Below, piece after piece: positions 1-5,059 of a stretch of DNA of 5,059 nucleotides. Within the stretch, counting starts at the first letter, position 1. Every line of letters starts with the position of its first letter. The notes beneath the pieces are model-generated. The model ran no database searches, was not told the DNA's origin, and saw nothing but the letters and a program-made list of their open reading frames with translations. The stretch spans positions 1 to 5,059 of the forward strand of contig JASLEW010000278.1 of the NCBI GenBank assembly GCA_030150965.1, written 5' to 3'. Both the position numbers and the translations under genes were made by a program. This stretch comes from Thermoanaerobaculia bacterium. Lineage in GTDB: Bacteria; Acidobacteriota; Thermoanaerobaculia; Multivoradales; UBA5704.

Positions 1-399
1 AAGGGCGCCGGGCCCGTCCTCGGCATCGAACAGCGCCACCGCCAGCGGCAGGTCGTCCGCCGCGGGCAGCTGGGGCAGGAGCGCTTCGCGGGTGAGCAGC
101 ACCGCCGCCCCGGCGTCCTCGATCATCAGCCGCAGGCGCTCGGCCGGATAGGTGGGGTCGAGCGGCAGGTAGGCGCCGCCGGCCTTGAGGACCGCCAGGA
201 TGCCCACCGCGACGTCGAAGCCGCGCTCGACGCAGAGGCCCACCCGCACCTCGGGGCCGACGCCGAGCGCCTTCAGGCGGTGGGCGAGCCGGTTGGCGCG
301 GCGGTCGAGCTCGCCGTAGGTCATCTGCTCGACCTCGAACACCAGCGCCACGTCGCCGGGCGCCGCGGCGGCCCGGGCGGCAAAGCGCCGGTGGAGGGT
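1..399 (-). other. Adenylation (A) domain, N-terminal fragment
   Basis: The start of an AMP-binding adenylation domain, which would activate an amino acid as its AMP ester and load it on a downstream carrier domain. It begins near TLHRRF (about residue 659) and shows A1 (MTYGELDRRANRLA, bases about 283-324) and A2 (LKAGGAYLPLDPTYPAERL, about 133-189). The P-loop-like A3, the specificity-pocket residues and the catalytic lysine lie beyond the left edge, so neither activity nor substrate can be judged. Confidence 0.92.
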
Positions 400-2373
400 G
401 TCGGCCGCGGCTGAAGCGTCCACGGCCATGCCGGCAACGCCCGCGGAGGGAACGGCCGAGCCGGCGCCGGCAATGGCCGCAACGGCCGCGGGGGCTCCGG
501 CGCCTGCCGCCGCGGGCGTCCCGGACGCATCCGCCATGGGGAGGTGACCCGGCGCCGCCGGCGCTCCCGGAGGCTGGTGCTCGCGCAGCAGCTGATGGCG
601 CTCGGCGGCGCCGAGCAGCGGCAGGCTGCCGACCGGGCATTCGGGCGCGGCGGAGCCGGCGTCGAGCAGCGCCAGGAGGCCCGCGGCGAAGCGCTGCACG
701 GTCACGGCGTCGAAGACGTCGGTGTTGAACTCCAGCTGCATGGCGCCCAGGCGGGCGCGCTCCAGGCCGGCGAAGAGCACCAGGTCGGTGTGGCAGGTGC
801 CGGCGTCGATGCCGTGCGGGACGACCTCCAGGTCGCCGAGGACCAGGTCGGGCGTCGGCGTGTTCTGCAGCGACAGCATGGTCTGGTAGACCGGGCCGAT
901 GCCCGGGTCGCGGCGCGGCCGCAGCGCCTCGACCAGGCGGTCGAAGGGCAGCTCCTGGTGCTCGTAGACCTCCAGCACCACGTCGCGCACCCGCGCCAGG
1001 AGGCGCGCCGCCGGCAGCGCCGCGGCGAGGCGGACGCGGTGCACCACGGTGTTGACGAAGAAGCCGATCAGCCCCTCGATCGCCAGCTGCGTGCGGCTGG
1101 CGACCGGCGAGGCGACGACCAGGTCGTCCTGGCCGCAGAGGCGGTGCAGCAGGGTGACGTAGGCCGCGAGCAGCACCATGTAGAGGCTCGCCCCGGCGCG
1201 GCGCGCCTGCGCGTGCAGCGCCTCGGGGAGCGCGGCCGGCAGCGCGAGCGTCAGGCGCCGGCCGGCATAGGTGCGCCGCGCCGGCCGCGGGCGGTCGAGC
1301 GGCAGCTCGATGCGCTCCGGCGCCCCCTGCAGCTGCCCGCGCCAGAAGGCGATCTCGGCGGCCAGGCGCTCGCCGGCCATCCACCGCCGCTGCCAGAGAG
1401 CGAAGTCCGGGTACTGCACCGGCAGGGGCGGCAGGGTGCGCGGCAGCGCCCGATCGGCGCCGTGCGCCGGATGGGGCGCCCGGGCGGCGCAGGCCGAGCC
1501 GGCGGCGTAGAGCACCGCCAGCTCGCGGTACAGGACGCCGATCGACCAGGCGTCGGCGATGATGTGATGCAGGGCGACCGACAGCAGGTGCCGCCGCGGC
1601 GCGAGGCGGATCACCCGCGTGCGCCAGAGCGGCCCGCGCGCCAGGTCGAAGGTGCGCCGCGCCTCCTCGCGCGCCAGCTGCCAGGCTGCCGCCTCGCCGC
1701 GCACCGCCGGCAGGGCGGCGAGATCGATCAGCGGCAGCGGCCAAGGGTCGGCAGCGGCGGGCGCGGCGGCCCCGGCGGGCGCCGATGCCGGCGGCACCGC
1801 CCTCGCCTCCGGCACCGCCGGCGGCGGTGCGACCACCTGGACGGGCTCGCCGTCCACCTCGGCGAAGGTGGTGCGCAACGCCTCGTGGCGCGCCGCGAGC
1901 GCGGTGAAGCAGGCGGCGAGCGCCGGCAGGCGCAGCGGCCCGCGCAGCTCGAAGCAGAGCAGCGGCAGGTTGTAGAACGGGTTGCCCGGCTCCATGCGGT
2001 CGAGCAGCCAGAGGCGCTGCTGCATGAGCGAGGCGGGCACCGGCCGCGACGGATCGGGACGCGGCAGGATCTCCTCCGCCGCGGCGCCCAGGCCGACACC
2101 GGCGCCGATACCGACTTCGAGGCCGCCGGCCGGCATCCCGGCTACGGGCGCACGCTCCGGCCCGCCCGGCCCTTCCGGCATGCCCTGGCCGCCCGCAGCG
2201 TCCTGGCCGCCCGGAGCGCTCCCGGCGAGGGGACCGTCCTGGCCGGTTTGACCGCTCCCGCCGGCTTGGCCGATTTGGCCGATCTGGCCGATTTGAGCCA
2301 GCCGGCGGGCGAGCAGGGCCCGCTGCTCCGGCCCCAGCGCCGCCATGCCCTCGTAGAGGCGCCGCAGGCTCAT
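1..2373 (-). CDS. Nonribosomal peptide synthetase, N-terminal part: condensation domain plus start of adenylation domain (3' end off the window)
   Basis: This protein would condense the aminoacyl/peptidyl chain from the upstream carrier domain with an amino acid activated by its own adenylation (A) domain, in the cytoplasm. Seen over 791 codons: a helical N-terminus (residues 1-26), a Gln/Gly-rich linker (27 to about 100), a condensation domain (about 105-590) with MQQRLWLLDRMEPGNPFYN at 117, catalytic HHIIADAWS at 269-277, QYPDFALWQ at 320, IGFFVNT at 436 and LPFDRL at 475, an Ala-rich linker, and an A domain from about 659 with TYGEL (A1) at 685 and LKAGGAYLPLDPTYPAERL (A2) at 729-747. The frame is open from the ATG at 2371-2373 to base 1. 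That ATG was chosen because MSLRRLYEG begins the recognisable helix and a GGGAG lies 10 nt upstream. The GFFVNT and C1 motifs resemble LCL-type condensation domains, an inference from motif shape. A3-A10 are missing, so the substrate is unknown. It starts 37 nt after the radical SAM stop, implying one operon. Confidence 0.95.
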   Translation of the reverse strand, partial: MSLRRLYEGMAALGPEQRALLARRLAQIGQIGQIGQAGGSGQTGQDGPLAGSAPGGQDAAGGQGMPEGPGGPERAPVAGMPAGGLEVGIGAGVGLGAAAEEILPRPDPSRPVPASLMQQRLWLLDRMEPGNPFYNLPLLCFELRGPLRLPALAACFTALAARHEALRTTFAEVDGEPVQVVAPPPAVPEARAVPPASAPAGAAAPAAADPWPLPLIDLAALPAVRGEAAAWQLAREEARRTFDLARGPLWRTRVIRLAPRRHLLSVALHHIIADAWSIGVLYRELAVLYAAGSACAARAPHPAHGADRALPRTLPPLPVQYPDFALWQRRWMAGERLAAEIAFWRGQLQGAPERIELPLDRPRPARRTYAGRRLTLALPAALPEALHAQARRAGASLYMVLLAAYVTLLHRLCGQDDLVVASPVASRTQLAIEGLIGFFVNTVVHRVRLAAALPAARLLARVRDVVLEVYEHQELPFDRLVEALRPRRDPGIGPVYQTMLSLQNTPTPDLVLGDLEVVPHGIDAGTCHTDLVLFAGLERARLGAMQLEFNTDVFDAVTVQRFAAGLLALLDAGSAAPECPVGSLPLLGAAERHQLLREHQPPGAPAAPGHLPMADASGTPAAAGAGAPAAVAAIAGAGSAVPSAGVAGMAVDASAAADTLHRRFAARAAAAPGDVALVFEVEQMTYGELDRRANRLAHRLKALGVGPEVRVGLCVERGFDVAVGILAVLKAGGAYLPLDPTYPAERLRLMIEDAGAAVLLTREALLPQLPAADDLPLAVALFDAEDGPGAL
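604..2061 (-). other. Condensation (C) domain of the NRPS
   Basis: This is a complete condensation domain forming the peptide bond between the donor on the upstream carrier protein and the acceptor amino acid. The catalytic HHxxxDxWS motif is intact (bases 1543-1569; second His at 1564-1566), so the domain should be active. C4-like QYPDFALWQ (about 1390-1416), GFFVNT (about 1048-1065) and LPFDRLVEALRPRRDPGIG (about 895-951) are all in order. Compared with the usual compact domain, the loop after VVAPPP (roughly 1729-1820) is longer by about 20 Ala/Pro-rich residues. The loop before LPPLPVQYPDF also looks extended. Because this is the first domain of its protein, its donor must come from another polypeptide; the carrier domain at the right of the window is the obvious candidate. 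Boundaries are approximate. Confidence 0.92.
2184..2213. repeat. 12-bp direct repeat, 18-bp period, in the NRPS linker
   Basis: CCTGGCCGCCCG occurs at 2184-2195 and again at 2202-2213. It encodes Gly-Gly-Gln repeats (GGQDAAGGQG) in the low-complexity linker before the condensation domain, consistent with local duplication during linker growth. Confidence 0.75.
2261..2296. repeat. Related 9-bp tandem repeat in the NRPS N-terminal linker, encoding Gln-Ile-Gly units
   Basis: Four 9-mers in register (CCGGCTTGG, CCGATTTGG, CCGATCTGG, CCGATTTGA) encode LAQIGQIGQIGQAG at residues 25-38, directly after the N-terminal helix and before the condensation domain. Unit, strand and reading phase are the same as in the radical SAM array about 1.4 kb away, with C/T differences that are mostly synonymous (CAG/CAA, ATC). 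Degenerate GGS, GQT and GQD triplets continue the pattern for some residues. Confidence 0.9.
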
Positions 2374-2414
2374 CGCGATGCCGCTCCCGGCCGGGCCGCC
2401 TGGTGCCGCCTCAT
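2370..2414 (-). other. 14-codon mini-ORF bridging the radical SAM and NRPS genes
   Basis: The ORF reads MRRHQAARPGAASR then TGA. Its ATG overlaps the radical SAM stop as ATGA (2411-2414). Its TGA overlaps the NRPS start as ATGA (2370-2373). It covers the GGGAG upstream of the NRPS. The arrangement mirrors the other gene junction. Evidence for translation is positional only. Confidence 0.3.
2384..2388 (-). promoter_or_regulatory. Probable Shine-Dalgarno GGGAG for the NRPS gene
   Basis: GGGAG lies 10 nt before the ATG at 2371-2373. It is weaker and slightly more distant than the site of the radical SAM gene. It falls in the 37-nt gap after the radical SAM stop, so initiation may rely partly on coupling to upstream translation. 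Confidence 0.5.
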
Positions 2415-4519
2415 GCCGCCTTCGCCCTGAGGCTCTCGTAGCCGGCCAGGATGCGCCGCGGCTCGACGGCGTGCGGCAGCACCAGGCTCACCAGGCGCTG
2501 GCGGTCCTCGAACAGCAGACCCAGCGACTGCAGGCGGCCGAGGTGCGCCGCGAGCTCCGGCGCCGGCGGGAACCCGGGAAGGGCCGCCAGCTCCGCGGCC
2601 GTCGCCGGCTTCTCCAGCGCCTCCAGGATCCGCCGCCCCTCCTGCCCCACCTCGTGCACCACCGGCGCGCCGGCGCGGCTGTCGATCACCCGGCCGCCGC
2701 CGCTCCCCCCGTCGCCGGCCTCGAAATGCAGCTGCGGCTGGCCGCCGCCGCCGCTCCACGCCTGGCGCCAGGAGTCGATCGCGCGGTTGAGCTTGCCCAC
2801 CCAGCGCGCGGCGGCGAGGTAGTACGGCGCGCCGCTGTTGCGGTCGGCGAAGTAGTAGGCGAAGTCGCGGCAGAACTCGTCGCCGAACGGATAGGTCATC
2901 GCGTAGTAGTCGAGCGGCGCGAGGTCCAGGCCGTACTCGGCGGCCTTGGTGAAGTAGGGGCTGAAGCGGTCGAAGCGCACCACGTAGGCCCCCGACGGCG
3001 GCGGCAGATGCATCAGGCGCGGGATGTCGGTCATGTAGCGGCGGAGCACCTCCTCCGTCTCGCCGGGAAAGCCGATCAGCAGGTTCCACGCCGGGTGCAC
3101 GTCGTGCTTCAGGCAGGAGGTGAGGAAGCGGACGTTGCGCGCCGCCGTGCTGCCCTTGCGCATCAGGATCAGGGTCGAGGTGGCGAGCGCCTCGATGCCG
3201 GGCTGCACCATGTGCACCCCGGCCCGGGCGAGGATGCCGACGTCGTCGTCGCTCAGGTCCGCCTTGACCTCGTAGAACATCGAGACGCCCTCGGGCGCCG
3301 ACAGAGTGTTGAACAGGGTGCGCGGGTACTCCTTGGGCATGATGTTGTCCACCCCATTGAGCTGGCGGGCGCGCGGCGCGTAGGCGAAGAGCGAGCGCAG
3401 GTAGGGCCCGGCAACCTCCGCCGGCATGGAGCGGAACTGCATCGTCGAGCCGTTCAGGCCGCAGAAGGTGCAGTGCGCCCGCTCGCCCCACCAGCAACCG
3501 CGGGAGGTCTCGAACAGCAGCACCGGGTTGACCGGCTGGCCGGCGAAGGATCTCTCCATCTCGTCGAGGAACGGGCCGTAGTCGAGCTCGACCACGTCGT
3601 GGATCGGCAGCTCGGCGCCGACCGGCGCCACCTGGCCCAGGCGGGCGTGCGGCGGCGGCCCCGCCGCCGGCCGGCTCCCGGTCTGCGCGGCCTGGCCGGC
3701 CTGAGCGACCTGGCCGACGTCGCCAATGCTGCCGATCTGGGCGAGCGGGCCGATCTGGCCGATCTGGCCGATCTGGCCGATCTGGCCGATCTGGGCGAGG
3801 GGTTGGGCGGCGGCGGCGGACGCCGCCGGCTGGTGGGAGGGCGGCGCCGGCGCCGTGGGAGCGGCGGTGTTGACGCGCGACAGGACGCCGTCGATGCGGT
3901 GGGTGCGCGCCTCGTCGCCGTCGAGGAGGGCTTCGACCAGCGCGGGGAAGCTGATCAGCGCCGGCCCGGAGAACACGTAGTCGATGAAACCGACCCGCCC
4001 CGGGATCTGCACGCCCATCGGCGCCTCGCAGTTGGCGCCGCCGATGACCGTCACCATCCCTGGCCTCTCCTGCTTGAGACGGCGGGCCAGGGCGAAGGAG
4101 CCGACGGTCTGGGTGAACATCGAGGTGAAGCCGGCGAGGTCGCAGCCGAGCAAACCGTGGCGCTCGATCACCCGGTCGAGGAAGCCGGCCAGATCGGCCT
4201 CGCAGGCGCGGTCGAACATCGCGCGGCGGTCGTGCAGCGGGAAGTAGCGCAGACCGTAGACCTCGCGGTTGTCCGGCAGCTCGGGGAAGGCGTGGCGGCG
4301 GAACAGCCAGTCGCCGAGCCCCGAGTGGGAGGCCTGGTCGCAGATCCAACGGTAGAGGTCGAGGCCGAGGTGGCGGCAGAGGTCGTGCGAGGGGTAGCAG
4401 ATCTCGACCCCCACCCGCGAGCCGAAACGGCGGCGGACCATCGATTGCAGCTGGGTGAGGGCGATCGATGGGATGCCGACGGCGGAAAAGGGCATGTTGA
4501 TCAGTCCGATCCGGTACAT
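2411..4519 (-). CDS. Cobalamin-binding radical SAM enzyme, RiPP maturation radical SAM protein 1 / C-methyltransferase type
   Basis: This is a complete 702-residue B12-dependent radical SAM protein. Family knowledge predicts methyl transfer from methylcobalamin to an unactivated carbon, using SAM and a [4Fe-4S] cluster; this is not proven here. Seen: an N-terminal B12-binding-like region (about 1-200) with LINMPF at 7, GFTSMFTQTVGSFALARRL at 130-148, IGGANCE at 159 and YVFSGPALISFP at 181-192. It has no DxHxxG motif, as is common in this class. After a repeat-rich linker (about 217-300) comes the radical SAM domain with ETSRGCWWGERAHCTFCGLN; cysteines 342, 350 and 353 form CX7CX2C rather than CX3CX2C. 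YEVKADL, VQPGIEAL, LMRKGST and WNLLIGFPGETEE follow in family order. The last ~100 residues resemble a wHTH/PqqD-like tail ending SLVLPH. AAGGAGG lies 5 nt before ATG 4517-4519, which fixes the start. It sits 43 nt after a carrier-protein gene and 37 nt before an NRPS. Substrate unknown; an NRPS-bound intermediate is inferred. Confidence 0.93.
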   Translation of the reverse strand: MYRIGLINMPFSAVGIPSIALTQLQSMVRRRFGSRVGVEICYPSHDLCRHLGLDLYRWICDQASHSGLGDWLFRRHAFPELPDNREVYGLRYFPLHDRRAMFDRACEADLAGFLDRVIERHGLLGCDLAGFTSMFTQTVGSFALARRLKQERPGMVTVIGGANCEAPMGVQIPGRVGFIDYVFSGPALISFPALVEALLDGDEARTHRIDGVLSRVNTAAPTAPAPPSHQPAASAAAAQPLAQIGQIGQIGQIGQIGPLAQIGSIGDVGQVAQAGQAAQTGSRPAAGPPPHARLGQVAPVGAELPIHDVVELDYGPFLDEMERSFAGQPVNPVLLFETSRGCWWGERAHCTFCGLNGSTMQFRSMPAEVAGPYLRSLFAYAPRARQLNGVDNIMPKEYPRTLFNTLSAPEGVSMFYEVKADLSDDDVGILARAGVHMVQPGIEALATSTLILMRKGSTAARNVRFLTSCLKHDVHPAWNLLIGFPGETEEVLRRYMTDIPRLMHLPPPSGAYVVRFDRFSPYFTKAAEYGLDLAPLDYYAMTYPFGDEFCRDFAYYFADRNSGAPYYLAAARWVGKLNRAIDSWRQAWSGGGGQPQLHFEAGDGGSGGGRVIDSRAGAPVVHEVGQEGRRILEALEKPATAAELAALPGFPPAPELAAHLGRLQSLGLLFEDRQRLVSLVLPHAVEPRRILAGYESLRAKAA
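3732..3794. repeat. 9-bp tandem repeat (CCGATCTGG) inside the radical SAM gene, encoding Gln-Ile-Gly units
   Basis: Five perfect contiguous copies of CCGATCTGG occupy 3750-3794. A sixth perfect copy at 3732-3740 is separated from them by one diverged 9-mer (GCGAGCGGG), so the period is kept. On the coding strand the five copies read QIG x5 (residues 243-257), followed by PLAQIG and degenerate SIG, DVG, QVA and QAG triplets. The array lies in the linker between the B12-binding region and the radical SAM domain, not in either fold. Its unit length is a multiple of three, so copy changes keep the frame. Confidence 0.95.
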
Positions 4520-4566
4520 CACGTCCTCCTTGAGCGGTGGCGCTCGCACCGCGGGGCGGCGCTCAT
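4519..4566 (-). other. 15-codon mini-ORF bridging the carrier-protein and radical SAM genes
   Basis: The ORF reads MSAAPRCERHRSRRT then TGA. Its ATG overlaps the upstream stop as ATGA (4563-4566). Its TGA overlaps the radical SAM start as TGATG (4517-4521). Its AGG-AGG arginine codons are the Shine-Dalgarno site of the next gene. It has no ribosome binding site of its own, so if used it would work by reinitiation. It may be a coupling device or a coincidence; no peptide function is claimed. Confidence 0.3.
4525..4531 (-). promoter_or_regulatory. Shine-Dalgarno AAGGAGG for the radical SAM gene
   Basis: The coding strand reads AAGGAGG-ACGTG-ATG, a near-perfect ribosome binding site with a 5-nt spacer. 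This decides the start at 4519 over the in-frame open extension that runs upstream to about 4897, which overlaps the carrier-domain gene and has no domain similarity. Confidence 0.9.
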
Positions 4567-5059
4567 GGTTGGGGCCACGCCTCCTCCGGCGCCGCGGCAC
4601 GGTCGGCCCGCGGCGCGGTCCTGCTCCTCTTCTTCCAGCCGGCGGCGGTGCGCTGGCGGCCGGCGCGGCGCTCCAGCTCCGCGGTCTCCGGCGGCGGCTC
4701 CGCCGCGACGCCGGCATCACGGCCGTCGCCGGGGCCGGCCATCGCCCCCAGGCGCGCGGCCAGGGTGCGCACGGTGGGGCTCTCGAACAGCTCGACCAGC
4801 GGCAGCTCGACCGCCAGCGCCTCCTCCAGGCGGCCGTGCACCGCCACCAGGGCGAGCGAGTGGCCGCCGAGATCGAAGAAGTTGTCGTCGGCGGCAACCG
4901 CCTGCCGGCCGAGGACCTCGCACCAGATGCGCGCCACCAGACCCTCCAGGGCGGCCGGCGGGGAGGCCGAGGCGGCGGGTGGAGCGGCCGGTGGGAGGCT
5001 GCCCAACCCGGCGGCGGCGGGGACGGGGGGGACGGCGGCCCCCGCGACGGCGGCGGATG
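4563..5059 (-). CDS. C-terminal end of an NRPS/PKS assembly-line protein with a carrier (thiolation) domain (5' end off the window)
   Basis: The last ~165 codons of a longer protein whose frame stays open to the window edge. An Ala/Pro/Val-rich linker (bases about 4950-5059) leads into one carrier domain (about 4743-4949): LEGLVARIWCEVLG, then DDNFFDLGGHSLALVAVHGRL, then ELPLVELFESPTVRTLAARLG. The serine codon at 4857-4859 in LGGHSL is the expected 4'-phosphopantetheine attachment site. After it comes a charged tail rich in Arg and Lys (RRAGRQRTAAGWKKRSR), ending in WPQP before the TGA at 4563-4565. No thioesterase or reductase follows, so the chain must pass to another protein, plausibly the condensation domain encoded two genes downstream. 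Whether the carrier is peptidyl (PCP) or acyl (ACP) cannot be told from the visible domain; the RxxRQR-like tail is also seen on PKS-type proteins. A TTG at 5004-5006 is not a credible start because the linker continues upstream of it. It is the upstream gene of the apparent operon. Confidence 0.9.
   Translation of the reverse strand, partial: SAAVAGAAVPPVPAAAGLGSLPPAAPPAASASPPAALEGLVARIWCEVLGRQAVAADDNFFDLGGHSLALVAVHGRLEEALAVELPLVELFESPTVRTLAARLGAMAGPGDGRDAGVAAEPPPETAELERRAGRQRTAAGWKKRSRTAPRADRAAAPEEAWPQP

Noticed and set aside
2374..2410. Promoter or terminator between the radical SAM and NRPS genes
   Set aside because: The gap is only 37 nt, has no convincing -35/-10 pair and no hairpin followed by a T-run; the spacing fits a continuous operon.
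544..2430. Long plus-strand ORF (628 codons) antisense to the NRPS
   Set aside because: It lies opposite the condensation domain, whose motifs are intact in the minus-strand frame. Its product is Arg/Gln/Gly-rich with no recognisable domain, typical of a GC-driven shadow frame.
3732..3794. Tandem 9-mers as a CRISPR or iteron-type origin
   Set aside because: The copies are contiguous with no spacers, lie inside a coding frame, preserve that frame and have no nearby replication gene or AT-rich region.
3726..4247. Plus-strand ORFs at 3726-3980 (poly Pro-Ile-Trp) and 3984-4247
   Set aside because: They are antisense readings of the QIG repeat and of the B12-binding region, with no domain or ribosome binding site.
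2370..4349. Minus-strand 659-codon ORF overlapping the radical SAM gene in another frame
   Set aside because: Its product is Arg/Pro-rich and lacks domains, while the alternative frame encodes a complete radical SAM enzyme. Only its last 14 codons coincide with the bridging mini-ORF.
4520..4897. In-frame N-terminal extension of the radical SAM protein up to base 4897
   Set aside because: The extension overlaps the carrier-domain gene in a different frame and has no B12-domain similarity. A strong Shine-Dalgarno precedes the ATG at 4519, where family similarity begins (MYRIGLINMPF). A frameshift fusion with the carrier gene is conceivable because the frame is open, but no slippery site was recognised.
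4563..5006. Stand-alone carrier protein starting at TTG 5004-5006
   Set aside because: There is no ribosome binding site, and the same Ala/Pro-rich linker continues in frame to the window edge, so this is the end of a larger protein.

Overview
The window is a high-GC (roughly 70% or more by eye) stretch read entirely from the minus strand. It holds three consecutive genes of what looks like one operon inside a nonribosomal peptide (possibly PKS/NRPS hybrid) biosynthetic cluster. Transcription runs from right to left. The two outer genes run off the window, so neither end of the cluster is visible.

Right edge (5059 to 4563): the C-terminal end of a large assembly-line protein. It has an Ala/Pro-rich linker, one thiolation (carrier) domain with the phosphopantetheine serine in an LGGHSL motif, and a basic C-terminal tail. 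Middle (4519 to 2411): a complete 702-residue cobalamin-binding radical SAM enzyme of the type annotated as 'RiPP maturation radical SAM protein 1 / C-methyltransferase'. Its cluster-binding motif is the non-canonical CX7CX2C, and it has the family's C-terminal wHTH/PqqD-like tail. Left (2373 to 1): the first 791 residues of an NRPS, with a short helical N-terminus, a repeat-rich linker, a complete condensation domain with intact HHxxxDxWS, and the beginning of an adenylation domain (A1 and A2 core motifs only). The substrate-specifying part of the A domain lies beyond the left edge, so no amino acid can be predicted.

The likely division of labour is as follows. The carrier domain at the end of the upstream protein presents the growing chain. 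The condensation domain at the start of the downstream protein accepts it and adds the next amino acid. The radical SAM enzyme encoded between them would methylate an unactivated carbon of a monomer, a carrier-bound intermediate or the finished product. That last role is inference from family and position. No RiPP precursor gene is visible in the window.

Two structural oddities deserve attention. First, the same 9-bp unit (CCGATCTGG on the plus strand, encoding Gln-Ile-Gly on the coding strand) is tandemly expanded in the same reading phase in interdomain linkers of both the radical SAM protein and the NRPS. Second, the 43-nt and 37-nt gaps between the genes are each bridged exactly by a 14-15-codon mini-ORF whose start overlaps the upstream stop (ATGA) and whose stop overlaps the downstream start.

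The organism cannot be fixed. High GC, large assembly lines, Ala/Pro/Gly-rich linker insertions and in-frame 9-bp minisatellites would fit an Acidobacteria-like or Myxococcota-like genome, but this is a weak inference. No tRNA, rRNA, CRISPR array, insertion sequence, promoter or terminator was seen, and no gene-free stretch exceeds 43 nt.
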